A stretch of DNA of 64,000 nt from Psychrobacter pygoscelis (GCF_004335015.1 NZ_RQRU01000001.1:806001-870000); one strand, 5' to 3'; positions 38,977 through 48,164 are shown, counted from the first letter of the stretch. The notes: generated by a model not told the origin, from the letters alone. A program made the numbers and translations.

Positions 38977-39921
38977 TTATAGGCAGCCTTTAGGGGCTTG
39001 CTTCTTATTAAGTGAGCTCATACAGCCCCAATTACCAGTCGGCTGCCGGTACATCACTAGAGTCTGATTGTTCAGATAACGATTGGGATAACCGACCCCT
39101 TGTACCGTAGCTATAACCACACAGTCGCTATTATTGGGCACGCCTGCCGCACTGGTGGCCACTTTAAGCGTCACCCGTTGCTGCGCAGTGCTTAACGGTA
39201 AGGTAATGGGACACTTGCCTTGCTGCTGATAGATAAGATCGACCCGTCTTTGCGCATTATATGTAATCTCATAGGCCTCAAACACCACTTCTTTTTCTTT
39301 TTGCTTGGCATAAAGTGGCAAAAATTGCACCTGAATAACCAATAGAGCAAAGGCATAAAAACCAAAGCCCAGTCCTAAACCGACCATGCTCACCCCACCA
39401 TGAAGCCTTAGGTAAGATTTCTGAGCATCAACATTGTTGGGGTACTTTTCTAGCGCATCCGCAATCTCGCGGCGCGCCATTCGGTAGTAATAGGCATCAG
39501 ACCAGCGCGCCACCATTGCTGACCAAAATAGCCAAACCAGAGCGGCTAGCGCAATCCTAATAGGCATCTGATACACATCATTAATAAAGGGCATTGCCAG
39601 CGTTTCAAATGCCACCAAAATGATGGTGATATTGAGCTGAATAAAGGACCACCCCGCCACACTATAAACCAGTGCATCCATATAGCGCTTGCGGTACAGT
39701 AGCCACGGGAAGGTCATAAAAAAAGCAGCCCAGTGCCATTTGGGCGACAAATAGCCTTGCTGATCAAATTCAGCAAAACGCTTCAAATAGTAAGTTTGTG
39801 AGCGATGACCGATATACCACTGATCCAGCTGTTGACGCCGAGATGAGCTAAGATCAGGCTGATAAAATGGCGGCGGTGAATCCGTCTCAATAAATAACAT
39901 AGCGGCAAGCTCTTTTGACAA
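38977..39921 (-). CDS. DUF2628 membrane protein fused to a type IV pilin-like C-terminal domain
   Basis: A 314-residue protein. Residues about 40-175 form a DUF2628 domain (YLSPKWHWAAFFMTFPWLLYRKRYMDA, then helices at about 85-110 and 120-140). Residues about 175-314 look like a minor pilin. A hydrophobic helix (LGLGFGFYAFALLVIQ) continues as an amphipathic helix (AKQKEKEVVFEAYEITYNAQ), then GKCP and a beta-rich globular part. It ends in NWGCMSSLNKKQAPKGC, like the WxC...LPxxC disulfide end of pilins (Cys 237, 267, 300, 313). No prepilin cleavage motif is present, so the pilin-like part would stay anchored by the DUF2628 helices. Function unknown; single gene. Confidence 0.65.
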   Translation of the reverse strand: MSKELAAMLFIETDSPPPFYQPDLSSSRRQQLDQWYIGHRSQTYYLKRFAEFDQQGYLSPKWHWAAFFMTFPWLLYRKRYMDALVYSVAGWSFIQLNITIILVAFETLAMPFINDVYQMPIRIALAALVWLFWSAMVARWSDAYYYRMARREIADALEKYPNNVDAQKSYLRLHGGVSMVGLGLGFGFYAFALLVIQVQFLPLYAKQKEKEVVFEAYEITYNAQRRVDLIYQQQGKCPITLPLSTAQQRVTLKVATSAAGVPNNSDCVVIATVQGVGYPNRYLNNQTLVMYRQPTGNWGCMSSLNKKQAPKGCL

Positions 39922-40482
39922 TTACAACAGCGTAAATACTTTCACCACTATACCACCTCGACTCTATCTATTACTCCAGCAAGCTGTCTTAGCTCTAATA
40001 AGCTGGTAGTAATGCTACAGCTGCTTTGATGAAGCGCGCCAAGAGAGTAGATAGAGTGGTTGATATATTGATATTAGGTTGACTTGACTTCAATCTAGAG
40101 TGACTTCAATCTAAAAACAATACCTTGATACTAGGATAAATTTTTTGTAGCTGCTATCAGCGTGGCCACAGCAAGCTAGAAAAATTGATATCAGTATCGC
40201 ACTTGAACTTATTTGCCGCTCTTTTTTAGATGGGCTATATTGAAGTTGGATGACTTTAGAAGCTACCACCTCTCTATCTGCTACTTTGCTTGAGCAGTAA
40301 GGTCATCAATAAATCGTGATACGCTTAACACCTTAATTCCTTTGACTGGCTACTTCGCTATAGAGCTAGTATTGACTTACTGAGGCATAAATAATCCTCA
40401 TTAAGAAAGTGACGACGTAGTGATAGTAGATGCCTTATAATAGGCGCAATTCTAACCCATTTAAATTGATAATCGTAATCTT
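39922..40482. other. Divergent spacer upstream of trmB
   Basis: 561 bp, no gene supported. It has a short direct repeat at 40085-40113. Promoters for the flanking divergent genes presumably lie here. Confidence 0.35.
40085..40113. repeat. 13-bp direct repeat with 3-bp gap
   Basis: tgacttcaatcta at 40085-40097 and 40101-40113 in non-coding DNA. Likely a local duplication; no function evident. Confidence 0.7.
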
Positions 40483-41388
40483 ATGAGTCAACAATCCCCG
40501 CACACTACCCCAACCAATAGCCCTGTTAGTGGCTCTATTGATGAAACCTCACAGACCCCTACCAATAAAGCGGTAGACAATCTTGATACTGCTGCGAATG
40601 CTACTATCAGTAATGCCCAAAGTGACGCTAAAAGTGATGTCAAAAAATCACAGCAGCTCCCCGAATCCCAGCAGCATCTACGCGGCGTAAAAACCTTCAT
40701 GAAGCGCCGGACGCACATGAACAAAAATGCCGAACAAGCGCTTAATGATCCTGAATTGGCCCACTTTATTGTCAATAATGCCAGCGGCGATGGCGACTTA
40801 ACGGGTATTACCGACTTAAGAGCATTATTTGCTGATACCGAAGCTACGCCAAATGGCGCTGATGCACCTTTGACGCTAGAGATTGGCTTTGGTCTTGGTG
40901 ACTCACTCATTGAGATGGCTGCGGCTGATAAAGGTCGTAATTTTGTGGGTATCGAGGTGCATGAGCCTGGTATTGGTAAGTGTGCGTATATGGCAGGTGA
41001 ACATGGATTAACCAATATTAGGATTATTAATGGCGATGCCATTAAGCTCATGCAGCAGCTGCCTGCTGACCATCTTGACCGTGTGCAGCTTTACTTCCCT
41101 GATCCTTGGCAAAAAAAGCGCCACTATAAGCGCCGCTTCGTCAGTACCGAACGAATGGCGATAGTTACCCGCTGCCTGAAATCAGGGGGCTGGTTCCATA
41201 CCGCTACCGATTGGGAGCATTATGCATTCTGGATGTTGGAAGTGTTGGATAACATCGACAGCTTGAGTAACTATTCAGGCAAGGGTAATTTCACCCCGCG
41301 TCCTGACTTCCGACCCATGACCAAGTTTGAACGTCGCGGTATTAATCGTGGTCACGGTGTCTGGGACCTAATCTATACTAAAAACTGA
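40483..41388 (+). CDS. trmB: tRNA (guanine-N7-)-methyltransferase TrmB
   Basis: Methylates G46 of tRNA with S-adenosylmethionine. A 301-residue Rossmann methyltransferase. The catalytic part (about 65-301) has [29 protein letters not shown] (SAM motif I), [29 protein letters not shown] (tRNA/catalytic signature) and [10 protein letters not shown]. The first about 60 residues are Thr/Ser/Asn/Asp-rich low complexity, absent from most TrmB, and probably disordered. The long antisense frame over this gene is not protein-like. Followed by the DnaA-box spacer. Confidence 0.95.
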   Translation: MSQQSPHTTPTNSPVSGSIDETSQTPTNKAVDNLDTAANATISNAQSDAKSDVKKSQQLPESQQHLRGVKTFMKRRTHMNKNAEQALNDPELAHFIVNNASGDGDLTGITDLRALFADTEATPNGADAPLTLEIGFGLGDSLIEMAAADKGRNFVGIEVHEPGIGKCAYMAGEHGLTNIRIINGDAIKLMQQLPADHLDRVQLYFPDPWQKKRHYKRRFVSTERMAIVTRCLKSGGWFHTATDWEHYAFWMLEVLDNIDSLSNYSGKGNFTPRPDFRPMTKFERRGINRGHGVWDLIYTKN

Positions 41389-41449
41389 TGATACACGCCA
41401 TTAGCGTTAAGCCAATCATCATCAGTTGGACTTTGCTGCTAATCTTATA

Positions 41450-41641
41450 GGGTGGTTATCATTAGTACCGACAAGTTGGTAATTATCTGCACCCAAGCAG
41501 GTTATGATGACTACCCTTATTGCTATTTTACGATTCAGTCAGCCCCTATTATTGTGAAACATATTTGTCACAATACAGAAAAACCACCTATAGCCGTTAT
41601 ATTTAATGTCATTCACCGCTACTTGTAGCGGTGTTTTTTTT
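41450..41641 (+). ncRNA. Possible small RNA or extended trmB 3' UTR ending in a strong terminator
   Basis: A strong terminator sits 225 bp after the trmB stop with no open frame between. It may end an independent transcript. No promoter pair is convincing, and a long trmB 3' UTR is equally possible. Confidence 0.2.
41614..41641 (+). terminator. Rho-independent terminator upstream of the DnaA-box region
   Basis: Stem caccgctac/gtagcggtg (9 bp as drawn, 8 bp with a 4-nt loop) followed by eight T. Confidence 0.9.
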
Positions 41642-41710
41642 GGACCAATCAATTAAGGCCTTGGCGCAAACGTAGGATTTATAAGGGCTAGAAAAGTTTT
41701 CCCCATTATC

Positions 41711-41731
41711 TGTGGATAACTATGTGGATAA
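41711..41731 (-). promoter_or_regulatory. Two perfect DnaA boxes
   Basis: tgtggataa at 41711-41719 and again at 41723-41731, i.e. TTATCCACA on the minus strand, with 12-bp centre spacing (about one helical turn). This is the high-affinity DnaA consensus with no mismatch. Confidence 0.75.
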
Positions 41732-41929
41732 CTTGACTCTTGACAGCGCACGACCTTTAAAACATATGGCTTTTGGTAAAATTGGTTAATTTTTATACAG
41801 TTATTTTATTATTTAAAATCAATAACTTATTTTGCAATATAGTTTATCGCAGATTTATTTAATATTTTTTATCCCATTATTTGAATTTTTTATGTTTCAC
41901 AAAACTGACATATAGTTTTTAATCTGCAC

Positions 41930-41938
41930 TGTGGATAA
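41930..41938 (-). promoter_or_regulatory. Third perfect DnaA box
   Basis: tgtggataa, same orientation as the pair at 41711-41731, on the far side of a very AT-rich block. Near-matches (ttatacag at about 41803, ttatcgcag at about 41844) lie between. Confidence 0.7.
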
Positions 41939-42354
41939 CTCATTTTTTTATTGACATTTACTTTAAATCAGCGCGCCAAAATTTACTGAAAATTTTTATG
42001 CTAATTTATGTCATTTTTTACGATTTTTTATTAACGGTGTTAACAACTAACATTAGCGTAAGACTAAGATAGCTGTGAACAAGGCAATCAGCTAGATTTT
42101 TGGGTTGTTTTTAACCTCTAATTAATCCCTATCTGTTAATCTTGCTAGTAATGATTTACTTATAGCCCGATTTAAATGTGCTGGTGACTGAGCTGATGCA
42201 TTCTTGATACCTTGTTAATATATTGCCGGTTGTTATTTATTCTTACAACCTCCTATCATGTCTTACCAGCAGCATAGCTGAACACTCGTTCGATAGTTGC
42301 GCGACATCTGATGTCGTATTGTCTGCGCTAACAGGTCATCATCACCCTTAAATT

Positions 42355-42363
42355 TGCTATAAT
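42355..42363 (+). promoter_or_regulatory. Candidate extended -10 promoter for recA
   Basis: TGC-TATAAT (extended -10) with only a weak -35, giving a leader of about 290 nt before recA. No E. coli-type LexA box (CTGT-N8-ACAG) was found near it. Confidence 0.4.
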
Positions 42364-42659
42364 ATGCTCCAGTTAAGCGATAAGAGCTAACTATTAACAA
42401 CCAATCAATAATTTGATTTTCAATGCTTCTATCAAGCACACAACTTACTGTAATCTAGCTAACTCGGCCAATGGCAACTGACTTTAAATATTAATAATAA
42501 CTCTAATGGCATTTATCACTTTCATAGCAGCCTTTTACGACAGTATTGAAAACTTAATCCGTTAATATTAGCTCATCCACCATCTACCTAACCTTCATTT
42601 ACTTCTATTTGTTAGTTATCTATTTTATTTAGTTACTCAATCTCTATAAGGACGTCACT

Positions 42660-43715
42660 ATGGACGAAAATAAAGCAAAAGCACTCAAAGCGGCCCTCGG
42701 TCAGATTGAAAAGCAGTTTGGTAAGAATACCATCATGCATCTTGGTGATGACTCTGCTACTTTAGATGTTGATGTGGTCTCTACAGGCTCTCTAGGCCTC
42801 GATATCGCTCTTGGCATCGGTGGTCTACCCAAAGGTCGAATCATTGAGATTTATGGTCCTGAAAGCTCAGGTAAAACCACCTTGACCCTTCAAGCGATTG
42901 CTCAATGTCAAAAGCAAGGTGGAACCTGTGCCTTTATCGATGCAGAGCATGCGCTTGACCCTATTTATGCACGTAAGCTTGGCGTCAATACCGATGATCT
43001 GTTGGTCTCGCAGCCTGATAATGGTGAGCAAGCGCTTGAGATTACCGATATGTTAGTCCGCTCAGGGGCTATCGATATGATCGTCATAGATTCGGTCGCC
43101 GCCTTAACCCCTCGTGCTGAGATTGAAGGCGAGATGGGCGACTCACATATGGGCTTACAAGCGCGCCTAATGAGTCAGGCACTACGTAAAATCACAGGTA
43201 ACGCCAAGCGCTCTAACTGTATGGTAATCTTCATTAACCAGATCCGTATGAAAATCGGTGTGATGTTTGGTAGCCCAGAGACCACTACTGGTGGTAATGC
43301 CTTGAAGTTCTATGCCTCTGTACGTATGGATATCCGCCGCATTGGTGCTGTCAAAGATGGTGATGAAATCGTCGGTAACCAAACCCGTGTCAAAGTCATC
43401 AAAAATAAGATGGCGCCACCGTTTCGTCAGGCAGAATTCGAGATTACTTATGGTGAAGGTACCAATCACTTAGCCGAAGTTATCGACTTAGGCGTTGATA
43501 TCGGTGTGGTAGGCAAAGCTGGCGCATGGTACAGCTATGGCAATGACAAAATCGGTCAAGGTAAAGCCAACTCAGTGCAATACTTAAAAGAGAATCCTGC
43601 TATTGCAGAAGAGATCGAAGCTAAGGTTCGAGCAGAAAAGCTAAGTACAGGAGAACCTACCCCAAAAGATACTGAAGAAGCGCCGCTAGCGGATGACCAA
43701 GCAGTTAGTGAATAA
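42660..43715 (+). CDS. recA: Recombinase RecA
   Basis: Strand-exchange and repair recombinase of 351 residues. It has Walker [14 protein letters not shown] (about 66-78), Walker [11 protein letters not shown], loop L1 ([20 protein letters not shown]), the conserved [12 protein letters not shown] and L2 around [17 protein letters not shown]. The C-terminal tail is acidic. AAGGACG upstream of the ATG supports the start. recX follows 99 bp later on the same strand, the usual arrangement. The 3' region between them has no terminator. Confidence 0.99.
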   Translation: MDENKAKALKAALGQIEKQFGKNTIMHLGDDSATLDVDVVSTGSLGLDIALGIGGLPKGRIIEIYGPESSGKTTLTLQAIAQCQKQGGTCAFIDAEHALDPIYARKLGVNTDDLLVSQPDNGEQALEITDMLVRSGAIDMIVIDSVAALTPRAEIEGEMGDSHMGLQARLMSQALRKITGNAKRSNCMVIFINQIRMKIGVMFGSPETTTGGNALKFYASVRMDIRRIGAVKDGDEIVGNQTRVKVIKNKMAPPFRQAEFEITYGEGTNHLAEVIDLGVDIGVVGKAGAWYSYGNDKIGQGKANSVQYLKENPAIAEEIEAKVRAEKLSTGEPTPKDTEEAPLADDQAVSE

Positions 43716-43814
43716 ACTACTCTGGGTGTTAATCAAGCCTTACTACTGCTAGGCGATTCGCAGCTTAGCGGTTTAGATAAACACTTTTAAATAAACTAGT
43801 TTCATAAGATTATT

Positions 43815-45041
43815 ATGGAAATCAAAACATTAGCCCAAATCCTTGCCGAGTCAGACAATGACTCGGCAAGCTCGCTGGTAGCAAAGAAAAAACCCAGCCA
43901 AACCCAAAACACAACAGACCCTGCCTCCTCTAGATATCAAAGTCATGCTTCGGCTAAACCCAATAAAAATAATAAAGCATTGGCTAACTCTTATACGCAA
44001 AAACACAAAAAAAATGCTCGTCAAATCTCTAAAATGGCGAACTCACTAGCCACTGTACAATCCGCTGCTAGCCCTTCCTTTTCAGAGTGCTCAGTTAATA
44101 ACAATCAGACCATACCCGCCTTAACAACGTCTTCACCAGCGCTCCATAAAAACACTGCCCGCAAAAAAGGCCAACGCAAAAAGGGCTTTCATCCAGCCTC
44201 GGTCTATATCCCTAAAGATTTGGCTGGAAATCCTATTGAGTCCGTTATTGAGATTGCTACCACTTCCAATGCTAGCCCCACCTCAGATGCCACAAATACC
44301 TCTAAAGAGCCGTCGATTAAGTCGATATTGGCAGACTTAAAACCTGCCAGTGCTTTACGGGAGCAAAGTACTGATCAAAATGCAGCGCCTTTATCAGCGG
44401 CGCCGAGTACCGAGACTGTTGCAGACGCAGATAGCGATGACTTATCGCATATTCCCAGTGCGCTCAAGGTCTACCTGTTAACGCCTGAGCAGCGCCATGC
44501 CAAAAAAGAAGCGATTAAAGCTGAAAGTCGCCTACGCTGGTTAGCCTTTTATTATTTGTCACGCCGAGAGTATGCGCGTGGTGAACTCAAGCAAAAGCTA
44601 TTAGATAAAGATCAAGACCCTGATAAGATTGAAGCCTTGCTCGATGAATTTGCCGAAAAAGGCTATCAAAGCGACTGGCGAACTGCGTTAATGCTCATCC
44701 GTGAAGGTATCCGAAAAGGACGCGGTCGTCAGCGTATCAAGCAAGACTTCTATAAGCGTAAGCTAGACATACCCAGCAATATTGATGAGCTTATCGATAT
44801 GGCGAGCACTGAGTCAGATGAATTCGCTGACTTTATAGATAGTGACGCGCCTGAGCAGGGTGTCGATTGGCTAAAACTGGCAGTGGAGGCACGAGTAAAA
44901 AAATATGGTGCAGATTTACCAGAGTCGCCTAAAGAAAAAGCCCGTCAACTGCGATTTTTGCAGTATCGGGGCTTTAAATCTGATATTTGTTTTGAAGCAC
45001 TCAAATACGATGAAGAGTCATTAGAAGAGCGTGATACATAA
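43815..45041 (+). CDS. recX: RecX regulatory protein with long N-terminal extension
   Basis: RecX binds RecA filaments and limits their activity. The RecX part is the C-terminal about 180 residues (about 230-408): RLRWLAFYYLSRREYARGEL (three-helix repeat 1), LLDEFAEKGYQSDWRTALML and GRGRQRIKQDFYKRKL. The LRFLQYRGFKSDICFEAL ending is also typical. The first about 225 residues are Ser/Thr/Asn/Lys/Ala-rich, unrelated to RecX and probably disordered. Normal RecX is about 150-270 residues, so 408 is long. A perfect 12-bp hairpin lies in codons about 10-19 (43842-43870), which could lower translation of recX from a recA-recX message. The ribosome binding site is weak. Confidence 0.88.
   Translation: MEIKTLAQILAESDNDSASSLVAKKKPSQTQNTTDPASSRYQSHASAKPNKNNKALANSYTQKHKKNARQISKMANSLATVQSAASPSFSECSVNNNQTIPALTTSSPALHKNTARKKGQRKKGFHPASVYIPKDLAGNPIESVIEIATTSNASPTSDATNTSKEPSIKSILADLKPASALREQSTDQNAAPLSAAPSTETVADADSDDLSHIPSALKVYLLTPEQRHAKKEAIKAESRLRWLAFYYLSRREYARGELKQKLLDKDQDPDKIEALLDEFAEKGYQSDWRTALMLIREGIRKGRGRQRIKQDFYKRKLDIPSNIDELIDMASTESDEFADFIDSDAPEQGVDWLKLAVEARVKKYGADLPESPKEKARQLRFLQYRGFKSDICFEALKYDEESLEERDT
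43842..43870 (+). promoter_or_regulatory. Perfect 12-bp hairpin within the first codons of recX
   Basis: cttgccgagtca (43842-43853), loop gacaa, tgactcggcaag (43859-43870). No T-run follows, so it is not a classical terminator. It lies 27 bases after the start codon, where it could hinder initiating ribosomes or block transcripts. Inference only. Confidence 0.55.
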
Positions 45042-45237
45042 CCCCTTCTACCCTCTTTTTCTACCACTAACCTAGTTAACATTTGCTTTAAACCTGCTCT
45101 AGAGTGACTGACAATAAATCCAACGGCCACAGTCACTCTTTGCCTTCTAGCCAGTAACTTTCTACCAGCTCCTCATCTTTTAGGTCAATTTCTAGCTATT
45201 TAACGGTAAAGTACCGCTATTTTGTAATAGCTTAGAC

Positions 45238-46695
45238 TTAGTAATAACCTAGAAGCTTCCACCAGACCAAGCCAGCCCCTATCCAAACTACGGTATTGAC
45301 CACACTCATAACGGCACCGATCTTCCACCATTCACCCAGCGTGGTGTAGCCTGAGTTAAAGATAACTGGTGCCGTACCAGTGGCATAATGAGTGATGCCC
45401 ATCATAATATTACCAACAGCGGCCAAAATAAGGGCATAAAGCATGGGCGGCGCACCAAGGCTTAAACCGACAGCATAGAAGGCGGCAAACATCGCTGTAA
45501 TATGAGCCGTGGTACTGGCAAAGAAGTAGTGAATGTAAAGATAGACCAGCGACAGTATCACTACGGCACCTACCCAGCCAAAACCGGTCAAGCCAATAGC
45601 GGATTCAATATTAGTAGAAAACCAGTCTACTAGGCCGAGCTTATTTAAGAATGAGGCCATCATAATGAGCGCACTGAACCATACGATAGTATCCCAAGCC
45701 GACTTTTCTTTTAAGACATCTTGCCAAGTAAGTACACCAGTCAAAATGAGCAGTGACAAGCCAAGAAATGCGGTAGTAGTGGCATCCACTGCCAACCCTT
45801 CGCCAAATATCATCGCTGGAATATTGGCCCACAATATCAACATCAGGGCAAATACCCCGAGCATAATTTTCTCATGTGTAGCTACCCGTCCTAGCTGCTT
45901 TAGGTTTTCTTGAGCAAAGCCCTTGGCATCAGGGGTCTCTTTGATCTCAGGAGGGTAGATGAGATAAATAACCAGCGGCATAAGCAGCAAGCATAGTAAC
46001 CCTGGGACAAACATCGCGATGGCCCAAGTGGTCCAAGACAACTGCAGCTCACTACCTGTAGCTTTATTGACCAGATCTACAACCAATGGATTAGGCGCTG
46101 TGGCAGTGATAAACATCCCTGAGGTAATGGGGTTGGCATGAAAATTAACCATTGCCAAATAGCGGCCAATTTTATTTTGCGTCCCCTCTTCTGGCGTAGA
46201 ATGAAAACTGTGGGCAATAGACTTCATAATCGGATGAATAATCCCACCACCACGAGCAGTGTTAGACGGGGTAATAGGCGCAATCATCAGCTCAGCAGCG
46301 GCCAAAGAATAGGCTATCCCTAAGGTTTTTTTGCCGAAAACAGAAATAAAATAATAAGCAATGCGTGATCCTAAGCCTGTCTTGATGAGACCACGAGATA
46401 TCATCACCGCAATACCGATCAGCCAGATTAGAGGACTAGAGAAGCTGGACAAGGCATCCTGAATCGCTCCTTTTGGGGAGTCATTAGTGACCCCTGTTAC
46501 GGCCACTAAGGTGATGGCGATAACAGCGATAGCGCCAATAGGCAGCACTTTGCCGATAATTGCCGCTATCGTCGCTACGAATAGAGCAAGTAAATGCCAA
46601 GCTTCCGGACTGACTCCGGTCGGCACAGGAATGACAAACCAAATGATAAGACCGATGATTACGGAGATGGCAGCAGGAATGGGTTTGAACGGCAT
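45238..46695 (-). CDS. DASS/SLC13-family anion (dicarboxylate/sulfate) transporter
   Basis: A 485-residue inner-membrane transporter of the divalent anion:Na+ symporter family. It has about 12 helices. Family features are LSSFSSPLIWLIGIAVMISR, the SNT-type motif APITPSNTARGGGIIHPI (substrate/sodium site) and TATAPNPLVVDLV. The second half repeats the pattern around YLYIHYFFASTTAHITAM and TGTAPVIFNSGYT. This profile suits C4-dicarboxylates such as malate/2-oxoglutarate or citrate; the exact substrate cannot be read. It is convergent with recX. No regulator is adjacent. Confidence 0.88.
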   Translation of the reverse strand: MPFKPIPAAISVIIGLIIWFVIPVPTGVSPEAWHLLALFVATIAAIIGKVLPIGAIAVIAITLVAVTGVTNDSPKGAIQDALSSFSSPLIWLIGIAVMISRGLIKTGLGSRIAYYFISVFGKKTLGIAYSLAAAELMIAPITPSNTARGGGIIHPIMKSIAHSFHSTPEEGTQNKIGRYLAMVNFHANPITSGMFITATAPNPLVVDLVNKATGSELQLSWTTWAIAMFVPGLLCLLLMPLVIYLIYPPEIKETPDAKGFAQENLKQLGRVATHEKIMLGVFALMLILWANIPAMIFGEGLAVDATTTAFLGLSLLILTGVLTWQDVLKEKSAWDTIVWFSALIMMASFLNKLGLVDWFSTNIESAIGLTGFGWVGAVVILSLVYLYIHYFFASTTAHITAMFAAFYAVGLSLGAPPMLYALILAAVGNIMMGITHYATGTAPVIFNSGYTTLGEWWKIGAVMSVVNTVVWIGAGLVWWKLLGYY

Positions 46696-47423
46696 AATGG
46701 CCTCACGAGATTTTTAAGGCTATAACCAGCCTTATAGTGACGAGCTTAATAAAGAGCTTTAGTCTGGGACTGCTTAGACAGCAACGACTTAAACTAGTGA
46801 ATCTAAATAGACAGTGATGGCTTTACTTAAAGGATTTAGAATCGCTTACTAAAGCTACTGGTCTTGCTGTTTACTAGCTTACTCTACAGTTGAGAAATAT
46901 CGAGCAATAATCTATGATTTAAATAACTCATCAGTTAATAGAGATTTTCCTTCAACAACATGATAACCATAATATGGTTTTAATTGTTAATTATACTGAG
47001 CTTTTGTTGAGCGATAAAAACCATTGAGATTACTTATCAGCCTTTATAAGCTAACTCTTTCTTATTATAAGTATAAATTATAGTTATGGCAGATGTATTA
47101 AAATAGTCATTTATTTAAACGATTAAATTAACGGTATCATCAATTAAGTGAATAGTTTATTAAATGTAATACATGGTATTGCTTGACGATATCGATATAC
47201 AGTGCCCCACTATATAACTAAAATATTGTGCAGAAGGTTGGTACAGAGGTACGGATTAGCTATCTGAATAAAGGCGGCATAGTTTATTCTCAACGCTTGT
47301 GTAGCACAGCATAGACTTTTAATTATAAATACCAATAAAAAACGGTATTTGATGATCAAGTATCAAATACCGCTATTAAAAAAGCGCTAATTATTCTATC
47401 AAGCACTTGATCAGGGTCTACGA
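46696..47423. other. Spacer between DASS transporter and DUF937 genes
   Basis: 728 bp, strongly AT-rich, with the terminator of the DUF937 gene at 47337-47372. Nothing else is supported. The transporter promoter should lie around 46700-46900. Confidence 0.4.
47337..47372 (-). terminator. Rho-independent terminator of the DUF937 gene
   Basis: 11-bp perfect stem (47343-47353 with 47362-47372), followed on the minus strand by a T-run (A-run 47337-47342). It lies about 50 bp beyond the stop at 47424. Confidence 0.85.
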
Positions 47424-48164
47424 TTAAAAGTCTTTAAGCGTACCTGATAATTGACCCATAATTTGCTCAATCTCTTCATTGGCTTCTTGCTCAGTAGCTA
47501 AGTCACCATTGGGCGTCAACTGATTGACCACCTCTGGCAATAGCTCGGCTAAACCTTGACGCACTTCTGTCTCATCAGCACCAGTCTTTTGAGCTATTTG
47601 CATAATTTCATGATGATCAAAGATTTTATCGATCTCATTGGGATCGACATTATCATTTGCATCTTGGGTGCTCATCCAAGACTGAGTCTGATTACCAAAG
47701 CCCAAACTGCTCAGCTTACCCAGTGCTCCTGATAGGCCACCATTTCGCTGAATCCAAGACAACACCAAGGGCATTAAAGCTGCGACCAACATACCTTTAC
47801 CGCCAAAACCAGAGCGGCGATGTTGACCACCAAGCACGCTACCGAGGATAGATCCTAAGCCGCCAGTACCCATACCGCCTAAGCCACGTGAGCCTTGTGA
47901 CCCGCCGCCTAGTACACTGCCAAGACCACCACCGCCCATTAGACCTCCGAGCAAGTCATCAAGCCCGAGCTGGTTTGGATCGACACGATTATACTGTTGT
48001 GGGTTATAGCCTTGATTAGAGCCGCCAAGCACACTACCAAGCACGTCTCCTAAGCCCCCTGTTCGGCGCGGATTTAAGCGCTGATTAATAGGGTTTCGTT
48101 GACTGTCTTCTGGGTCCATAGCAGACTTGGCAACTTGGGTAATCAAATTTCCTAATAAGCTCAT
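47424..48164 (-). CDS. DUF937/YidB-like glycine-rich protein
   Basis: A 246-residue protein. The first about 120 residues have repeated GGLGSVLGG / GGLGSILGS and GLDDLLGGLMGGGG motifs. Next come a hydrophobic LVAALMPLVLSWIQ and the DUF937/YidB segment GGLSGALGKLSSLGFGNQTQ. The C-terminal domain (DPNEIDKIFDHHEIMQIAQK, ETEVRQGLAELLPEVVNQLT) is the part conserved in YidB. Function unknown; YidB proteins are implicated only loosely in cell-envelope or DNA-damage contexts. No signal peptide. Low-complexity repeats may vary in number. Confidence 0.8.
   Translation of the reverse strand: MSLLGNLITQVAKSAMDPEDSQRNPINQRLNPRRTGGLGDVLGSVLGGSNQGYNPQQYNRVDPNQLGLDDLLGGLMGGGGLGSVLGGGSQGSRGLGGMGTGGLGSILGSVLGGQHRRSGFGGKGMLVAALMPLVLSWIQRNGGLSGALGKLSSLGFGNQTQSWMSTQDANDNVDPNEIDKIFDHHEIMQIAQKTGADETEVRQGLAELLPEVVNQLTPNGDLATEQEANEEIEQIMGQLSGTLKDF

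Larger units (their letters stand above)
41389..42659. other. 1.27-kb AT-rich spacer trmB / recA with DnaA boxes and a terminator
   Basis: The longest gene-free stretch of the window. In order it holds a 10-bp inverted repeat at the trmB end (41383-41392 with 41418-41427) and an inverted repeat attgtga/tcacaat (41551-41574). A strong terminator (41614-41641) and two perfect DnaA boxes (41711-41731) follow. After these comes a very AT-rich block (about 41780-41990) with a third box (41930-41938). The recA promoter candidate is at about 42355-42363. No protein-coding gene. Confidence 0.6.

Noticed and set aside
40488-41051. Long (187-codon) open frame antisense to trmB
   Set aside because: It lies fully inside the strongly conserved trmB gene on the opposite strand, is Ser/Ala/Leu/Cys-skewed and matches nothing recognisable.
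41551-41574. TGTGA...TCACA resembling a CRP/Vfr site
   Set aside because: The half-sites are 10 bp apart instead of 6, so it does not fit CRP binding; better seen as a hairpin.
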